Source of the DNA: Pseudomonadaceae bacterium
GTDB taxonomy: Bacteria; Pseudomonadota; Gammaproteobacteria; Pseudomonadales; Pseudomonadaceae
Reading direction: 5' to 3'
Assembly (NCBI GenBank): GCA_007692485.1
Contig: REBY01000079.1
Span: 1-35,395, forward strand
DNA: 35,395 nucleotides
Shown here: piece after piece, positions 23,033 to 33,938 of the stretch
Layout: each line of letters starts with the position of its first letter
How positions within the stretch are numbered: position 1 is the first letter of the stretch
Program-made: the position numbers and the translations under genes
The notes under the pieces: model-generated
What the model was told of the DNA's origin: nothing
Databases searched by the model: none
Seen by the model: only the letters and a program-made list of their open reading frames with translations

Positions 23033-24001
23033 ATGTCCACCCTGCCTTTCTATGCTCCTGTTAGTGATGACTTCGAAGCCGTCAACGCTCTGATTTTGCG
23101 GCAACTGCACTCGCGGGTGCCTCTGGTCGAAAAAATCGGTGAATACATCATCAGTGCCGGTGGTAAACGCCTGCGGCCTTTGGTGGTGTTGCTGGCAGCG
23201 CGGGCCTGTGGTGAAGATAGCGGCCGGCAACACAGTCTGGCTGCGATCATTGAGTTTCTGCACACCGCGACCCTGTTGCACGATGATGTTGTCGATACCT
23301 CTGACATGCGCCGCGGGCGCTCTACCGCCAATGCCTTGTGGGGCAATGCCCCCAGCGTGCTGGTGGGTGACTTCCTGTACTCACGCTCGTTCGAGATGAT
23401 GGTGGCGCTGGGTGAGATGGGGGTAATGCAGATTCTCTCGCGGGCCACCAATGTGATTGCCGAAGGGGAAGTGTTGCAGTTGTCCAAGGTGCGTGACGCC
23501 AGCACTGACGAGGCCACCTACATGGAAGTCATTCGTAGCAAGACGGCCATGTTGTTTGAAGCCTCCAGCCATAGTGCTGCGGTATTGGCTGGCGCTGCTC
23601 AGCCGGCGGCCGAGGCATTGCGCGTTTACGGGGATGCTCTGGGTGTTGCCTTCCAGTTGATTGACGATGTGCTGGATTATCGCGGTGATGCCGATGCCAT
23701 GGGTAAGAACGTGGGTGACGACCTGGCTGAAGGCAAGCCGACCTTGCCGTTGATCTACACCATGCGTGAAGGGACTGCCGAGCAGGCGCAACTGGTACGC
23801 ACGGCGATCCAGAAGGGCGGTAGTGCAGAGATTGTCGCTGTGCAGGCGGCGGTCCAGGATTCGGGTGCGCTTGACTACACTGAGGCGCTGGCGCGCGAGC
23901 ATGTCGAGCGGGCAATTGCCGCGCTGGAGGTGTTGCCGGCTTCGCCGTATCGTGAGGCATTGGCGCAATTGGCACGTTTCGCTACTGAGCGTCAGTACTA
24001 A
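23033..24001 (+). CDS. ispB: Octaprenyl/polyprenyl diphosphate synthase
   Basis: A 322-residue trans-polyprenyl diphosphate synthase. It condenses isopentenyl diphosphate onto farnesyl diphosphate to make the side chain of ubiquinone; in Pseudomonas this is usually the nonaprenyl or octaprenyl chain, which sequence alone cannot decide. Both aspartate-rich metal motifs are present: LLHDDVVDTSDMRRG (first, DDxxD) and LIDDVLDY (second), with GGKRLRPL near the N-terminus. The ATG at 23033 corresponds to the P. aeruginosa start from memory; a GTG at 23024 is possible because GGA lies nearer to it. It is followed by rplU-rpmA, which have their own promoter. Confidence 0.93.
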   Translation: MSTLPFYAPVSDDFEAVNALILRQLHSRVPLVEKIGEYIISAGGKRLRPLVVLLAARACGEDSGRQHSLAAIIEFLHTATLLHDDVVDTSDMRRGRSTANALWGNAPSVLVGDFLYSRSFEMMVALGEMGVMQILSRATNVIAEGEVLQLSKVRDASTDEATYMEVIRSKTAMLFEASSHSAAVLAGAAQPAAEALRVYGDALGVAFQLIDDVLDYRGDADAMGKNVGDDLAEGKPTLPLIYTMREGTAEQAQLVRTAIQKGGSAEIVAVQAAVQDSGALDYTEALAREHVERAIAALEVLPASPYREALAQLARFATERQY

Positions 24002-24023
24002 GCGGCTTATACCGTTTTTACGC

Positions 24024-24052
24024 TTGCGTCAGGGGCTGCAAACCGCTAGAAT
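24024..24052 (+). promoter_or_regulatory. Promoter of the rplU-rpmA transcript
   Basis: TTGCGT (24024-24029), an exact 17-base spacer and TAGAAT (24047-24052) lie just after ispB. Predicted initiation near 24059 leaves a leader of about 138 bases before rplU, with a short GCCC/GGGC hairpin at 24109-24119. Confidence 0.6.
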
Positions 24053-24196
24053 CCTCGCCCCTGAAAAACCGATTTACAGCATCCCTGTTTTGACAATGGC
24101 AAGGTAGGGCCCGATGGGCGGGTTCACTTGCAGCCATGCCGGCCACTAATCATTATACCCAAGCGCCGGGTGAGCAGGATTACGGAGAAAGCAAAC

Positions 24197-24508
24197 ATGT
24201 ACGCAGTGATTGTTACCGGTGGCAAGCAGTACAAAGTCGCTGAAGGCGAATACCTTCGCGTAGAAAAACTGGAAGCCGAAACCGGTTCCAGCATTGAATT
24301 TGACAAAGTGCTGCTGGTTGGCAATGGTGACGACATCAAGATCGGTGTTCCGGTTGTTGATGGCGCCAAGGTAACTGCCGAAGTGACCGAGCACGGTCGT
24401 GGCGATAAGGTTCGCATCATCAAGTTCCGTCGTCGCAAGCACCACATGAAGCGTCAGGGCCACCGTCAGTGGTTCACCGAAATCAAGATTACCGGCATTT
24501 CAGCCTAA
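24197..24508 (+). CDS. rplU: Ribosomal protein bL21
   Basis: A 103-residue 50S subunit protein. It has the standard L21 start [14 protein letters not shown] and the conserved C-terminal RNA-binding segment [21 protein letters not shown], followed by the closing TEIKITGI. It contacts 23S rRNA domain I and L20 in the large subunit. GGAG at 24184-24187 lies 9 bases before the ATG; the longer open frame upstream belongs to the leader. It is the first gene of the rplU-rpmA pair, 23 bases ahead of rpmA. Confidence 0.98.
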   Translation: MYAVIVTGGKQYKVAEGEYLRVEKLEAETGSSIEFDKVLLVGNGDDIKIGVPVVDGAKVTAEVTEHGRGDKVRIIKFRRRKHHMKRQGHRQWFTEIKITGISA

Positions 24509-24531
24509 GCCGATTCTGGAGGTACTTACTC

Positions 24532-24789
24532 ATGGCACACAAAAAAGCAGGCGGTTCCACACGTAACGGCCGCGATTCAGAATCCAAACGCCTTGGTGTG
24601 AAAATGTTTGGTGGCCAGGCGGTCAACGCCGGCAACATTATCGTTCGTCAGCGTGGCACTCAGTTCCACCCGGGCAAGAACGTTGGCATCGGTAAAGATC
24701 ACACCCTGTTTGCCAAGGCAGAAGGCGTGGTCAAGTTTGAAGTCAAGGGCAAGTTCGGCCGCCGCTACGTGAATATCGTAGCCGCCTAA
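24532..24789 (+). CDS. rpmA: Ribosomal protein bL27
   Basis: An 85-residue 50S subunit protein with the typical opening [19 protein letters not shown], whose N-terminal tail reaches the peptidyl-transferase centre. The rest ([37 protein letters not shown]) is complete. Unlike Firmicutes L27 it has no N-terminal extension that must be cleaved. GGAGG at 24518-24522 lies 9 bases ahead of the ATG. A clear intrinsic terminator follows, which closes the two-gene transcript. Confidence 0.98.
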   Translation: MAHKKAGGSTRNGRDSESKRLGVKMFGGQAVNAGNIIVRQRGTQFHPGKNVGIGKDHTLFAKAEGVVKFEVKGKFGRRYVNIVAA

Positions 24790-24804
24790 GCGCCGCCTTG
24801 TACG

Positions 24805-24834
24805 AAAAGCCCTGTCATGTGACGGGGCTTTTTT
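24805..24834 (+). terminator. Intrinsic terminator of rplU-rpmA
   Basis: AAAAGCCCTGTCA (24805-24817) pairs with TGACGGGGCTTTT (24820-24832), with one wobble pair, followed directly by a run of six T (24829-24834). It begins 15 bases after rpmA. Confidence 0.92.
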
Positions 24835-24873
24835 GTTTGTGAGTGGTGGGCCTTTGGGTCGATTCAGCGCTAA

Positions 24874-26139
<1,266 letters not shown>

Positions 26140-26162
26140 GCGCGCGGGTGTAAGTTGCCATT

Positions 26163-26216
26163 GACCCGCTGCCAGTTAATAGCCAAAAGCGACTGGCTTG
26201 CAACTGGAAGCGGGTC
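26163..26216 (+). repeat. Two-tier inverted repeat between obgE and proB
   Basis: Outer arms GACCCGCTGCCAGTT (26163-26177) and AACTGGAAGCGGGTC (26202-26216) form 15 pairs with one mismatch. Inside, AGCCA (26181-26185) pairs with TGGCT (26194-26198) around an 8-base loop. There is no U-tract. It may be a terminator or mRNA stabiliser for obgE, or part of the proB leader. Confidence 0.6.
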
Positions 26217-26270
26217 GCTGCTGGCTAGTACAATACCGCTTTTCCCGTTCACCCGGCTGATGGAATCAAC

Positions 26271-27389
26271 ATGCGTGAAAAGGTAACCAACGCCCGGCGC
26301 TGGGTCGTAAAGATTGGCAGCGCATTGCTGACTGGCGACGGTCGTGGCTTGGATCAGGATGCCATGCGCATCTGGGTTGAGCAGCTGGTTGCCTTGCGTA
26401 ATAGCGGCGCCGATCTGGTACTGGTCTCTTCCGGCGCTGTAGCTGCGGGCATGAGCCGTCTGGGCTGGAGCGAGCGGCCGAAAACCATCCATGAGTTGCA
26501 GGCAGCGGCTGCGATTGGTCAGATGGGCCTGGTGCAGGCCTGGGAATCCAGTTTTCAGGCCCATGGCCTGGCGACAGCGCAGGTGCTGCTGACCCACGAT
26601 GACCTGTCGGATCGCAAACGTTACCTGAATGCGCGCAGCACCCTGCGGGCATTGCTCGATCTGGGTGTGATTCCGGTCGTCAACGAAAACGATACCGTCG
26701 TCACTGACGAGATTCGCTTTGGTGACAACGATACCTTGGGCGCGCTGGTAACTAATCTGGTTGAGGCGGACTTGTTGGTGATTTTGACCGACAAGGACGG
26801 CCTGTACACGGCTGATCCCGGTCGTGATCCGAATGCCGAACTGATTGCCGAAGCCATGGCGGACGATGCCCGCTTGGACGCTATGGCGGGCGGCAGTGCT
26901 GGCGCACTGGGTCGTGGCGGCATGCTGACCAAGTTGCGCGCAGCGCGTCTAGCTGCGCGCTCGGGTGCCGGTACGGTGATTGTTGGTGGGCGCATCGAGC
27001 GGGTGATTGACCGTCTGCATGCGGGCGAGCCACTGGGTACGCTGCTGTTGCCCGAGAAAGGGCTGTTGGCCGCGCGCAAGCAGTGGCTGGCTGGACACTT
27101 GCAGATTCGCGGCCGTTTATTCGTGGATGCGGGTGCGGTGCGTGCCTTGACCAGTGGGCGGCGCAGTTTGTTGCCGGTGGGTGTGACCGCAGTCGAGGGG
27201 AGTTTCCGTCGTGGCGAGATGGTTGCCTGCGTGGGGCCGGACGGGCGTGAAGTGGCGCGTGGCCTGGTTAACTACGGTATCCAGGATGCTCAGCGTATTG
27301 TTGGGCAGCCGACCGAGTCAATCAGCAGTATTCTGGGTTATATCGATGAGCCGGAGCTGGTACACCGGGATAACCTGGTTCTGCTCTGA
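26271..27389 (+). CDS. proB: Glutamate 5-kinase
   Basis: A 372-residue enzyme catalysing the first step of proline synthesis, ATP-dependent phosphorylation of glutamate to gamma-glutamyl phosphate. The amino-acid kinase domain covers residues 1-~260, with [49 protein letters not shown] in consecutive conserved blocks, and GTGGMLTK-like [12 protein letters not shown]. The C-terminal ~100 residues are a PUA domain ([12 protein letters not shown] to ARGLVNYG). In the family, proline inhibits the kinase. proA is not in the window. It ends just before a bidirectional terminator facing rpsT. Confidence 0.97.
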   Translation: MREKVTNARRWVVKIGSALLTGDGRGLDQDAMRIWVEQLVALRNSGADLVLVSSGAVAAGMSRLGWSERPKTIHELQAAAAIGQMGLVQAWESSFQAHGLATAQVLLTHDDLSDRKRYLNARSTLRALLDLGVIPVVNENDTVVTDEIRFGDNDTLGALVTNLVEADLLVILTDKDGLYTADPGRDPNAELIAEAMADDARLDAMAGGSAGALGRGGMLTKLRAARLAARSGAGTVIVGGRIERVIDRLHAGEPLGTLLLPEKGLLAARKQWLAGHLQIRGRLFVDAGAVRALTSGRRSLLPVGVTAVEGSFRRGEMVACVGPDGREVARGLVNYGIQDAQRIVGQPTESISSILGYIDEPELVHRDNLVLL

Positions 27390-27417
27390 TGGGCTGAATT
27401 GGCCAAATGACAGGCAC

Positions 27418-27445
27418 AAAAAAACCGGCCAAGGCCGGTTTTTTT
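27418..27445. terminator. Bidirectional intrinsic terminator, proB / rpsT
   Basis: Seven A, CCGGCC (27425-27430), AA, GGCCGG (27433-27438), seven T (27439-27445). The symmetry gives a GC stem with a T-run when read from either side, so it can end both proB and the convergent rpsT transcript. Confidence 0.95.
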
Positions 27446-27463
27446 ACGACAATTGCTACAGCA

Positions 27464-27736
27464 TCAAGCGGCTTCAGCCAGGGCCTTGATGTGAGCATTC
27501 AGGCGGCTCTTGTGACGAGCGGCCTTGTTTTTGTCGAGAATGCCTTTGTCAGCCATGCGGTCAATGACCGGGACAGCTGCGGTGTAGGCCGTTTTGGCTT
27601 GTTCCAGATCTTTGGCGTCGATCGCCTTGATCACGTTCTTGATGTACGTGCGGACCATGGAGCGCAGGCTGGCATTGTGGCTGCGGCGCTTCTCGGCCTG
27701 CTTGGCGCGTTTTTTGGCTTGAGGTGAGTTGGCCAC
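27464..27736 (-). CDS. rpsT: Ribosomal protein bS20
   Basis: A 90-residue, strongly basic 30S protein that binds 16S rRNA helices near the 5' domain. Typical blocks are [31 protein letters not shown] and the C-terminal [17 protein letters not shown]. The start codon is GTG (27734-27736, reverse strand), with GAGGAG about 8 bases ahead. E. coli rpsT is also known for a non-ATG start (UUG) linked to autogenous control, so the weak start may be functional here. A sigma-70 promoter lies at 27788-27816 on the reverse strand. It is divergent from murJ. Confidence 0.97.
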   Translation of the reverse strand: MANSPQAKKRAKQAEKRRSHNASLRSMVRTYIKNVIKAIDAKDLEQAKTAYTAAVPVIDRMADKGILDKNKAARHKSRLNAHIKALAEAA

Positions 27737-27787
27737 CGTCGTGCTCCTCAGAAATACTGAATGAATAAGGGTCGAATAAGGCCGCGT

Positions 27788-27816
27788 ACTATGCCGCCGG
27801 GCTTGGGGAATGTCAA
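27788..27816 (-). promoter_or_regulatory. Sigma-70 promoter of rpsT
   Basis: On the reverse strand, TTGACA (27811-27816), an exact 17-base spacer and CATAGT (27788-27793). The predicted start gives a leader of about 45 bases before the rpsT GTG. Confidence 0.75.
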
Positions 27817-27931
27817 GCCTGTCACACGTTATAACGCGCCGTCATCCGATTGCCGGTTATCAAGACGCACAAGGGGTGCCTTGTGGCCCTGCATCGGGCT
27901 ATTATCGCGGTTTTTGCCGCACGGATAAACC

Positions 27932-29500
27932 ATGACCACCAACACCTCACCTCCAGCAGCGGAACCCAAGGCCCACGGCCTGCTGCGTTCGGGTATGGTG
28001 GTCAGCATCATGACCATGCTGTCGCGGGTGCTGGGCATGGTGCGTGACGTGGTGGTTGCCAATTATTTTGGCTCCAAGTCCGAGGCGGATGCCTTTTTTA
28101 TTGCCTTCAAAATCCCTAACTTTCTGCGCCGGCTGTTCGCCGAAGGGGCTTTTGCCCAGGCCTTTGTGCCGGTTCTGTCGGAATATCGCACCCGGCGCAG
28201 TCTGGCTGAGGTCAAGCAGTTGGTGGACCGGGTGGCCGGCACCCTGGGAATTACTCTGGTGGCGATTACGGCACTGGGGGTGGCCGGTGCGCCGGTGCTG
28301 ATTACCCTGTTTGCGCCAGGGTTTCATGGCGACGCCTACAAGCTGGGCCTCGCCACCGATATGCTGCGCATTACCTTTCCTTATCTGCTGCTGATTTCGC
28401 TGACGGCCTTTTGTGGTTCGATTCTCAACAGTTATGGCCGCTTTGCCGTACCGGCGTTTACTCCGGTACTGCTCAACTTGTGCATGATTGGGGCGACTGT
28501 GCTGCTCAGCCCCTGGTTCGAGCAACCCATCATGGCTCTGGCTTGGGGCGTATTCATTGCCGGGGTGGCGCAGTTGTTGTTTCAGGTGCCTTTCCTCTGG
28601 CGTATCCGGCTGCTGCCGGTGCCGCGGCCGAACCGGCGTGATGAGGGCGTCAAACGCATCATGACCTTGATGATTCCGGCACTCTTTGCGGTGTCGGTGA
28701 GTCAGATCAATCTGTTGCTGGATACTGTGCTCGCGTCTTTCCTGCAGACCGGCAGTATCTCCTGGCTGTATTACGCTGATCGGTTGTCCGAGCTGCCGTT
28801 GGGCGCTTTCGGTATTGCCATCGGGACGGTGATTCTGCCTGCACTGTCACGCCAACATGCCGGCGCTGACCCCAAAGCCTTTGCCGCTACATTGGACTGG
28901 GCCATTCGTATGGTGCTGTTGATCGGTGTGCCGGCGGCACTGGCCTTGTTGTTATTGGCGGAGCCGCTGATCGCCACCTTGTTTCACTATGGCGCCATGA
29001 CTGATCGCGACGTGCTGCAGTCAGCGGCGGCCTTGCGTGCCTACGCGGTGGGGGTGATGACCTTTATGCTGATCAAGGTGCTGGCACCCGGCTACTTTGC
29101 CCGTCAGGACACCAAAACCCCGGTCAAGATTGCCATTGTGTGCATGGTAGCCAATATGGTGCTGAACCTGATCCTGATCTGGCCCCTGGCCCATGTTGGC
29201 CTGGCGCTGGCAACGTCCTTGTCGGCCTTGCTCAACGCCGGTTTGCTCTGGTGGGGGTTGCGCAAGTCGGGCATCTACATTGCCCAGCCTGGCTGGGGGC
29301 TGTTTGCCCTGCGTTTGGTGCTGGCCAGTCTGGCCATGGTGCTGGTGGTGTATTGGCTAGCCGCGGATGCCAGCCTGTGGTTGCAGTGGGGCTGGCAGCA
29401 GCGTGTGACCCAGATGGGCTTGCTGGTACTGGCTGGTGCCGGTGCTTATGGCCTGGCCCTGCTGTTGGCTGGCTTTCGCCCGCGTCATCTACGCAAATAA
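27932..29500 (+). CDS. murJ: Lipid II flippase MurJ
   Basis: A 522-residue inner-membrane protein of the MOP (multidrug/oligosaccharidyl-lipid/polysaccharide exporter) superfamily that moves lipid II to the periplasmic face for cell-wall synthesis. Landmarks are SMVVSIMTMLSRVLGMVRD at the N-terminus, the FKIPNFLRRLFAEGAFAQAFVPVL block that is diagnostic of MurJ, and APGFHGD. About 14 membrane helices spread over the sequence. The essential arginines of the cavity lie in RVLGMVRD and in the PNFLRRLFAEG segment. The ATG at 27932 follows a modest GGA ribosome site. It is divergent from rpsT and followed by ribF, as in P. aeruginosa. Confidence 0.96.
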   Translation: MTTNTSPPAAEPKAHGLLRSGMVVSIMTMLSRVLGMVRDVVVANYFGSKSEADAFFIAFKIPNFLRRLFAEGAFAQAFVPVLSEYRTRRSLAEVKQLVDRVAGTLGITLVAITALGVAGAPVLITLFAPGFHGDAYKLGLATDMLRITFPYLLLISLTAFCGSILNSYGRFAVPAFTPVLLNLCMIGATVLLSPWFEQPIMALAWGVFIAGVAQLLFQVPFLWRIRLLPVPRPNRRDEGVKRIMTLMIPALFAVSVSQINLLLDTVLASFLQTGSISWLYYADRLSELPLGAFGIAIGTVILPALSRQHAGADPKAFAATLDWAIRMVLLIGVPAALALLLLAEPLIATLFHYGAMTDRDVLQSAAALRAYAVGVMTFMLIKVLAPGYFARQDTKTPVKIAIVCMVANMVLNLILIWPLAHVGLALATSLSALLNAGLLWWGLRKSGIYIAQPGWGLFALRLVLASLAMVLVVYWLAADASLWLQWGWQQRVTQMGLLVLAGAGAYGLALLLAGFRPRHLRK

Positions 29501-29592
29501 TTCACTTCCCGGCGCCACGCGGCGCTGGTGGCTTGCCTGGCGCCCCATGAGGTATACTGCGGCGCTTTCACTCATCCACTACGACGAGCACT

Positions 29593-30525
29593 ATGGAACT
29601 GGTCCGCGGCCTTCACAATCTGCGGCCCCGGCATCGGGGCTGTGTGGCAACCATCGGCAATTTTGACGGTGTGCATGCCGGCCATCAGGCCATCCTCAAT
29701 CGCTTGCGGGCTCACTCCCAGCGTCTGGGGCTGCCCGGCTGCGTGGTGATATTTGAACCCCAGCCGCGCGAGTACTTTGCACCGCAGGCAGCGCCGCCAC
29801 GCCTGTCGCGTCTGCGTGACAAGCTTGCGTTGCTGGAGGCCGAAGGTGTCGACCGGGTGCTTTGTCTGGCCTTCAACCACCGTTTGCGCAGCCTGAGTGC
29901 GGAAGCCTTTGTGCAACAGGCCTTGCTCGACGGGCTGGGTATCCAGCACCTGGAAGTGGGTGATGATTTCCGCTTTGGTTGTGATCGTTCGGGGGATTTT
30001 GCCTTCCTGCAGGACAGTGGCGCACGCCATGGCTTCAGTGTGGAAGCGGCCAGCACGGTGGCGGATTGCGGTGAGCGGATCAGCAGTACCCGTGTGCGTC
30101 AGGTATTGACTGAAGGTGACTTCGATCAGGCAGAACGCTTGCTGGGTCGCCCGTTCAGTATTTCTGGACGGGTACTTTATGGCCAGCAACTGGGGCGTAC
30201 CCTGGGCGCGCCGACGGCGAACGTTCAGCTTAAGCGCCTGCATGCGCCCTTGAACGGTGTTTACCGGGTCAGCGCCGTGATTGATGGCAGTGGTGAGGCC
30301 TTGAAAGGCGTTGCCAACATCGGTCGCCGCCCCAGTGTCGGCGAAGACGGCCAGGCCCATCTGGAAGTGCACTTGTTTGACTTTAGTGGTGATCTTTATG
30401 GTCGTCGGCTGACTGTGCTGTTCCATGAAAAATTGCGTGACGAGCAGCGCTTTGATTCGCTGGATGCCTTGCAGGCAGCCATTCAAGCTGACTTTGCCAA
30501 GGCCCGCGCCCAATGGGGCATTTAA
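29593..30525 (+). CDS. ribF: Bifunctional riboflavin kinase / FAD synthetase
   Basis: A 310-residue enzyme that makes FMN and then FAD from riboflavin and ATP. The N-terminal nucleotidyl-transferase part has [18 protein letters not shown] (the GxFDGxHxGH motif) and [15 protein letters not shown] second motif, [14 protein letters not shown], is the ISSTRIR element. The C-terminal flavokinase domain carries [20 protein letters not shown] and [19 protein letters not shown] -10-like box lies at 29553-29558, with no good -35, 35 bases before the ATG. The ribosome site is weak. ileS follows after 37 bases, and the pair is probably cotranscribed. Confidence 0.96.
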   Translation: MELVRGLHNLRPRHRGCVATIGNFDGVHAGHQAILNRLRAHSQRLGLPGCVVIFEPQPREYFAPQAAPPRLSRLRDKLALLEAEGVDRVLCLAFNHRLRSLSAEAFVQQALLDGLGIQHLEVGDDFRFGCDRSGDFAFLQDSGARHGFSVEAASTVADCGERISSTRVRQVLTEGDFDQAERLLGRPFSISGRVLYGQQLGRTLGAPTANVQLKRLHAPLNGVYRVSAVIDGSGEALKGVANIGRRPSVGEDGQAHLEVHLFDFSGDLYGRRLTVLFHEKLRDEQRFDSLDALQAAIQADFAKARAQWGI

Positions 30526-30562
30526 CTCACTTTTTGCGTATTCACGTCTGGACTCAATCGAC

Positions 30563-33388
30563 ATGACCGATTACAAAGCGACACTGAATCTGCCGGCCAC
30601 CGACTTTCCGATGAAGGCCGGTCTGCCGACGCGCGAGCCTGCTACCTTGCAGCGCCTGGATGGCCTGTATCAGCGTATTCGTGAAGTCAGTCAGGGCCGC
30701 CCGCAGTTTATCCTGCATGATGGCCCGCCCTACGCCAACGGCAGCATTCATATCGGTCATGCAGTGAACAAGATCATCAAGGATATGATCATTCGCTCGA
30801 AGACTCTGTCTGGGTTTGATGCGCCCTATGTACCAGGCTGGGACTGCCATGGCCTGCCGATCGAGCACAAGATAGAGACGACCCACGGCAAGCACCTGGA
30901 GCCAGCCAAGACCCGCGAGCTGAGCCGCAGCTATGCCGGCGAGCAGGTCGAGGGCCAGAAGGCCGATTTTATCCGTCTTGGTGTACTGGGTGACTGGAAC
31001 AAGCCGTATCGCACCATGGACTTCAGCAATGAAGCCGGTGAAATTCGTGCCTTGGGCAAGATGGTCGAGCAGGGCGTAGTGTTCAAGGGCCTGAAGCCGG
31101 TCAACTGGTGTTTTGACTGTGGCTCGGCGCTGGCCGAGGCGGAAGTCGAGTACGCTGACAAGCAGTCGCCGACCATTGATGTGGGCTTCTTCTGTGCCGA
31201 GCCGGAAAAACTGGCTGCTGCGTTCGATCTGGACAGTCTGAGCAAGCCGGCTCAAGTGGTGATCTGGACCACGACCCCGTGGACCATCCCGGCCAACCAG
31301 GCGCTGAATATGCACCCGGAATTCGACTATGCACTGGTCGATGTTGGCGATCGTTTGTTGTTGCTGGCTGAGGAGCTGGTCGAAGGCTGCTTGCAGCGTT
31401 ACGGCCGTGAGGGTCAGGTGCTGGCGACTACGACCGGTGATCGGCTGGAATGGATCAACTTCCGCCACCCCTTCTACGATCGCCTGTCGCCGGTCTATCT
31501 GGCTGACTACGTCGAGCTGGGTGCCGGTACGGGCATTGTGCATTCGGCTCCAGCTTACGGTGAAGACGACTTTTACACCTGCAAGCGTTACGGCATGCAC
31601 AACGATGACATCCTTAACCCGGTACAGGGCAACGGCGTCTACGCTGAATCACTGGAGTTCTTTGGTGGTCAGTTCATCTGGAAGGCCAACCCCAATGTCG
31701 TCGCCAAGCTGGAAGAGGTGGACTGCCTGCTGGCGCACGAGCAAGTCAGCCACAGTTACATGCACTGCTGGCGGCATAAAACACCGGTGATCTATCGCGC
31801 GACTGCGCAATGGTTTGTCGGTATGGATGTGCCGGTTGCCGGTGGTGAAACCCTGCGTGAGCGGGCCCTGAAGGCGATCGAAGAGACCCATTTTGTGCCT
31901 GACTGGGGCAAGCAGCGCTTGCATAACATGATTGCCGGGCGGCCTGACTGGTGTATCTCGCGTCAGCGAAACTGGGGCGTACCTATCCCGTTCTTCCTGC
32001 ACAAGGAAAGCGGTGACTTGCACCCGCGTACCCTCGAGCTGCTTGAGCAGGTGGCACAGAAAGTTGAGCAGCAGGGCATTGATGCCTGGTTCAACCTGGA
32101 TGCCGCCGAGCTGCTGGGTGATGAGGCGGCTGACTATGACAAGATCAGTGATACCTTGGATGTCTGGTTTGACTCCGGCACCACCCACTGGCATGTGATG
32201 CGTGGCTCGCATCCAATGGGTCATGCACAAGGCCCACTGGCGGACCTGTATCTGGAAGGCTCTGACCAGCACCGTGGCTGGTTTCATTCCTCCTTGCTGA
32301 CCGGTGCCGCGATCGATGGTCACGCGCCTTACAAGGCTCTGCTCACACACGGCTTTGTGGTTGATGAGAACGGTCGCAAGATGTCCAAGTCATTGGGCAA
32401 CGTGATTGCGCCGCAGCAGGTGACCGATAGCCTGGGTGCGGATATTCTGCGCCTGTGGGTGGCGTCTTCGGATTATTCCGGTGAGATGGCGGTCTCCCAG
32501 CAGATTCTGCAACGCAGTGCTGATGCTTACCGGCGTATCCGCAATACCTCGCGCTTTTTGCTGTCCAACCTGAACGGTTTTGATCCGCAAACCCACTTGC
32601 TGCCACCTGAGCAGATGCTGGATCTTGACCGCTGGGCCGTGGATTACACCTTGCGCTTGCAGCAGGAAATCGTCGAGGCCTACGACAGCTACAAGTTCTG
32701 GAACGTGTACCAGAAGATTCATAACTTCTGCGTGCAGGAACTGGGTGGCTTCTATCTGGATATCATCAAGGATCGCCAGTACACCACCCAGGCCGATAGC
32801 ATTGCGCGGCGCTCCTGCCAAAGTGCGCTTTATCATATCGCTGAAGCGCTGGTGCGCTGGATTGCGCCTATTCTGTCGTTTACCGCTGAAGAGCTGTGGC
32901 AGCACCTGCCGGGCGAGCGCGGTGATTCAGTGATGTTGGCGACCTGGTATGAGGGGCTGCACGCCTTGCCGGCAAACGCCGAACTTGGCCGGACTTTCTG
33001 GGACCAGGTGATTGCTGTGAAAACAGCGGTCAACAAGGAGCTGGAAAACCAGCGCAACGCCAAGGTGATTCGCGGCAACCTGCAAGCTGAACTGGTGCTG
33101 TATGTGGATGGCGAGCTGCAGGCTATCCTGGAGCGGCTGGGCGACGAACTGCGTTTCGTGCTGATTACTTCAGAAGCGACCCTGGCACCCCTGGATAGTG
33201 CGCCGGCGGATGCCCTGGCCACTGATCTGGCGGGCCTCAAGCTGCAGGTGGTGAAATCAGAACACACCAAGTGCGAGCGTTGCTGGCACCACCGTGCCGA
33301 TGTTGGCAGCCATGCCGGGCATGAAACCATTTGTGGCCGTTGTGTGGACAATATCGAAGGGCCGGGTGAGGTGCGCAAGCATGCCTGA
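30563..33388 (+). CDS. ileS: Isoleucyl-tRNA synthetase
   Basis: A 941-residue class I synthetase. The HIGH motif is H63-I-G-H66 in [11 protein letters not shown], and the KMSKS motif is K606-M-S-K-S610. The editing domain (CP1) lies between, with [11 protein letters not shown] and a [15 protein letters not shown] region where Val-tRNA is hydrolysed. The C-terminal zinc site is CERCWHH...CGRC near the end. These features and the length match bacterial type IleS1, the mupirocin-sensitive form, rather than the eukaryote-like IleS2. The ATG at 30563 has no recognisable Shine-Dalgarno sequence. Its last 8 bases overlap the lspA start. Confidence 0.97.
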   Translation: MTDYKATLNLPATDFPMKAGLPTREPATLQRLDGLYQRIREVSQGRPQFILHDGPPYANGSIHIGHAVNKIIKDMIIRSKTLSGFDAPYVPGWDCHGLPIEHKIETTHGKHLEPAKTRELSRSYAGEQVEGQKADFIRLGVLGDWNKPYRTMDFSNEAGEIRALGKMVEQGVVFKGLKPVNWCFDCGSALAEAEVEYADKQSPTIDVGFFCAEPEKLAAAFDLDSLSKPAQVVIWTTTPWTIPANQALNMHPEFDYALVDVGDRLLLLAEELVEGCLQRYGREGQVLATTTGDRLEWINFRHPFYDRLSPVYLADYVELGAGTGIVHSAPAYGEDDFYTCKRYGMHNDDILNPVQGNGVYAESLEFFGGQFIWKANPNVVAKLEEVDCLLAHEQVSHSYMHCWRHKTPVIYRATAQWFVGMDVPVAGGETLRERALKAIEETHFVPDWGKQRLHNMIAGRPDWCISRQRNWGVPIPFFLHKESGDLHPRTLELLEQVAQKVEQQGIDAWFNLDAAELLGDEAADYDKISDTLDVWFDSGTTHWHVMRGSHPMGHAQGPLADLYLEGSDQHRGWFHSSLLTGAAIDGHAPYKALLTHGFVVDENGRKMSKSLGNVIAPQQVTDSLGADILRLWVASSDYSGEMAVSQQILQRSADAYRRIRNTSRFLLSNLNGFDPQTHLLPPEQMLDLDRWAVDYTLRLQQEIVEAYDSYKFWNVYQKIHNFCVQELGGFYLDIIKDRQYTTQADSIARRSCQSALYHIAEALVRWIAPILSFTAEELWQHLPGERGDSVMLATWYEGLHALPANAELGRTFWDQVIAVKTAVNKELENQRNAKVIRGNLQAELVLYVDGELQAILERLGDELRFVLITSEATLAPLDSAPADALATDLAGLKLQVVKSEHTKCERCWHHRADVGSHAGHETICGRCVDNIEGPGEVRKHA

Positions 33389-33881
33389 GGCGCCGCGGCA
33401 GGGCCTGGTCTGGCTGTGGCTATCGGCCGTTGTACTGGTGCTCGATCTGGGCACCAAGTGGCTGGCGGAAGCTTACCTGCTGCCGTACCAGCAAGTGCCG
33501 CTGATCGATGGCTTGTTCAGTCTGATGCTGGCCTACAACCCGGGCGCGGCCTTCAGCTTTCTGGCGTCAGCCGGGGGCTGGCAGCGCTGGTTTTTCTCGG
33601 CAGTTGCCGTGGTGGTGAGTATCGTGCTGGTGATCTGGCTGGCCCGTCTGAGCCGCGACAAGTGGCTTGAGGCGATGGGTCTGGCACTGATCCTCGGCGG
33701 TGCGCTGGGTAATTTGTATGATCGTGTTGTGCACGGTCAGGTGGTCGACTTCATTCTGGTACATTGGCAACAGAGCTGGTTTTTTCCGGCGTTCAATGTT
33801 GCTGACAGTGCGATTACCGTCGGCGCCATTATCCTGATTGCCGACATGTTCTGGCCGCGTAAGGCGAGTAGCAAGGCATGA
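33381..33881 (+). CDS. lspA: Lipoprotein signal peptidase (signal peptidase II)
   Basis: A 166-residue inner-membrane aspartyl peptidase that removes signal peptides from diacylated prolipoproteins. There are four helices (about 9-25, 68-88, 96-113 and 143-158). The catalytic pair is D123 (GQVVDF) and D142 (FNVADSAI); AYNPGAAF and [14 protein letters not shown] are the other conserved boxes. The ATG at 33381 lies inside the ileS end, and GAGGTG a few bases ahead serves as ribosome site, so the genes are translationally linked. A longer open frame upstream is discarded because it is within ileS. It is the target class of globomycin. Confidence 0.97.
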   Translation: MPEAPRQGLVWLWLSAVVLVLDLGTKWLAEAYLLPYQQVPLIDGLFSLMLAYNPGAAFSFLASAGGWQRWFFSAVAVVVSIVLVIWLARLSRDKWLEAMGLALILGGALGNLYDRVVHGQVVDFILVHWQQSWFFPAFNVADSAITVGAIILIADMFWPRKASSKA

Positions 33882-33888
33882 CCCGTCC

Positions 33889-33908
33889 GGCCGCACTGAG
33901 GTGCGGCC
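33889..33908 (+). repeat. Perfect 8-bp hairpin between lspA and fkpB
   Basis: GGCCGCAC (33889-33896), loop TGAG, GTGCGGCC (33901-33908), 7 bases after the lspA stop. There is no T-run. It may lower read-through into fkpB or protect upstream mRNA. Confidence 0.55.
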
Positions 33909-33938
33909 ACTGTTCCACTCATTTGGCAGGTCCCGCGC

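Noticed and set aside
29572-31600. Two long reverse frames (330 and 348 codons) over ribF and ileS
   Set aside because: Shadow frames opposite two unmistakable housekeeping genes.
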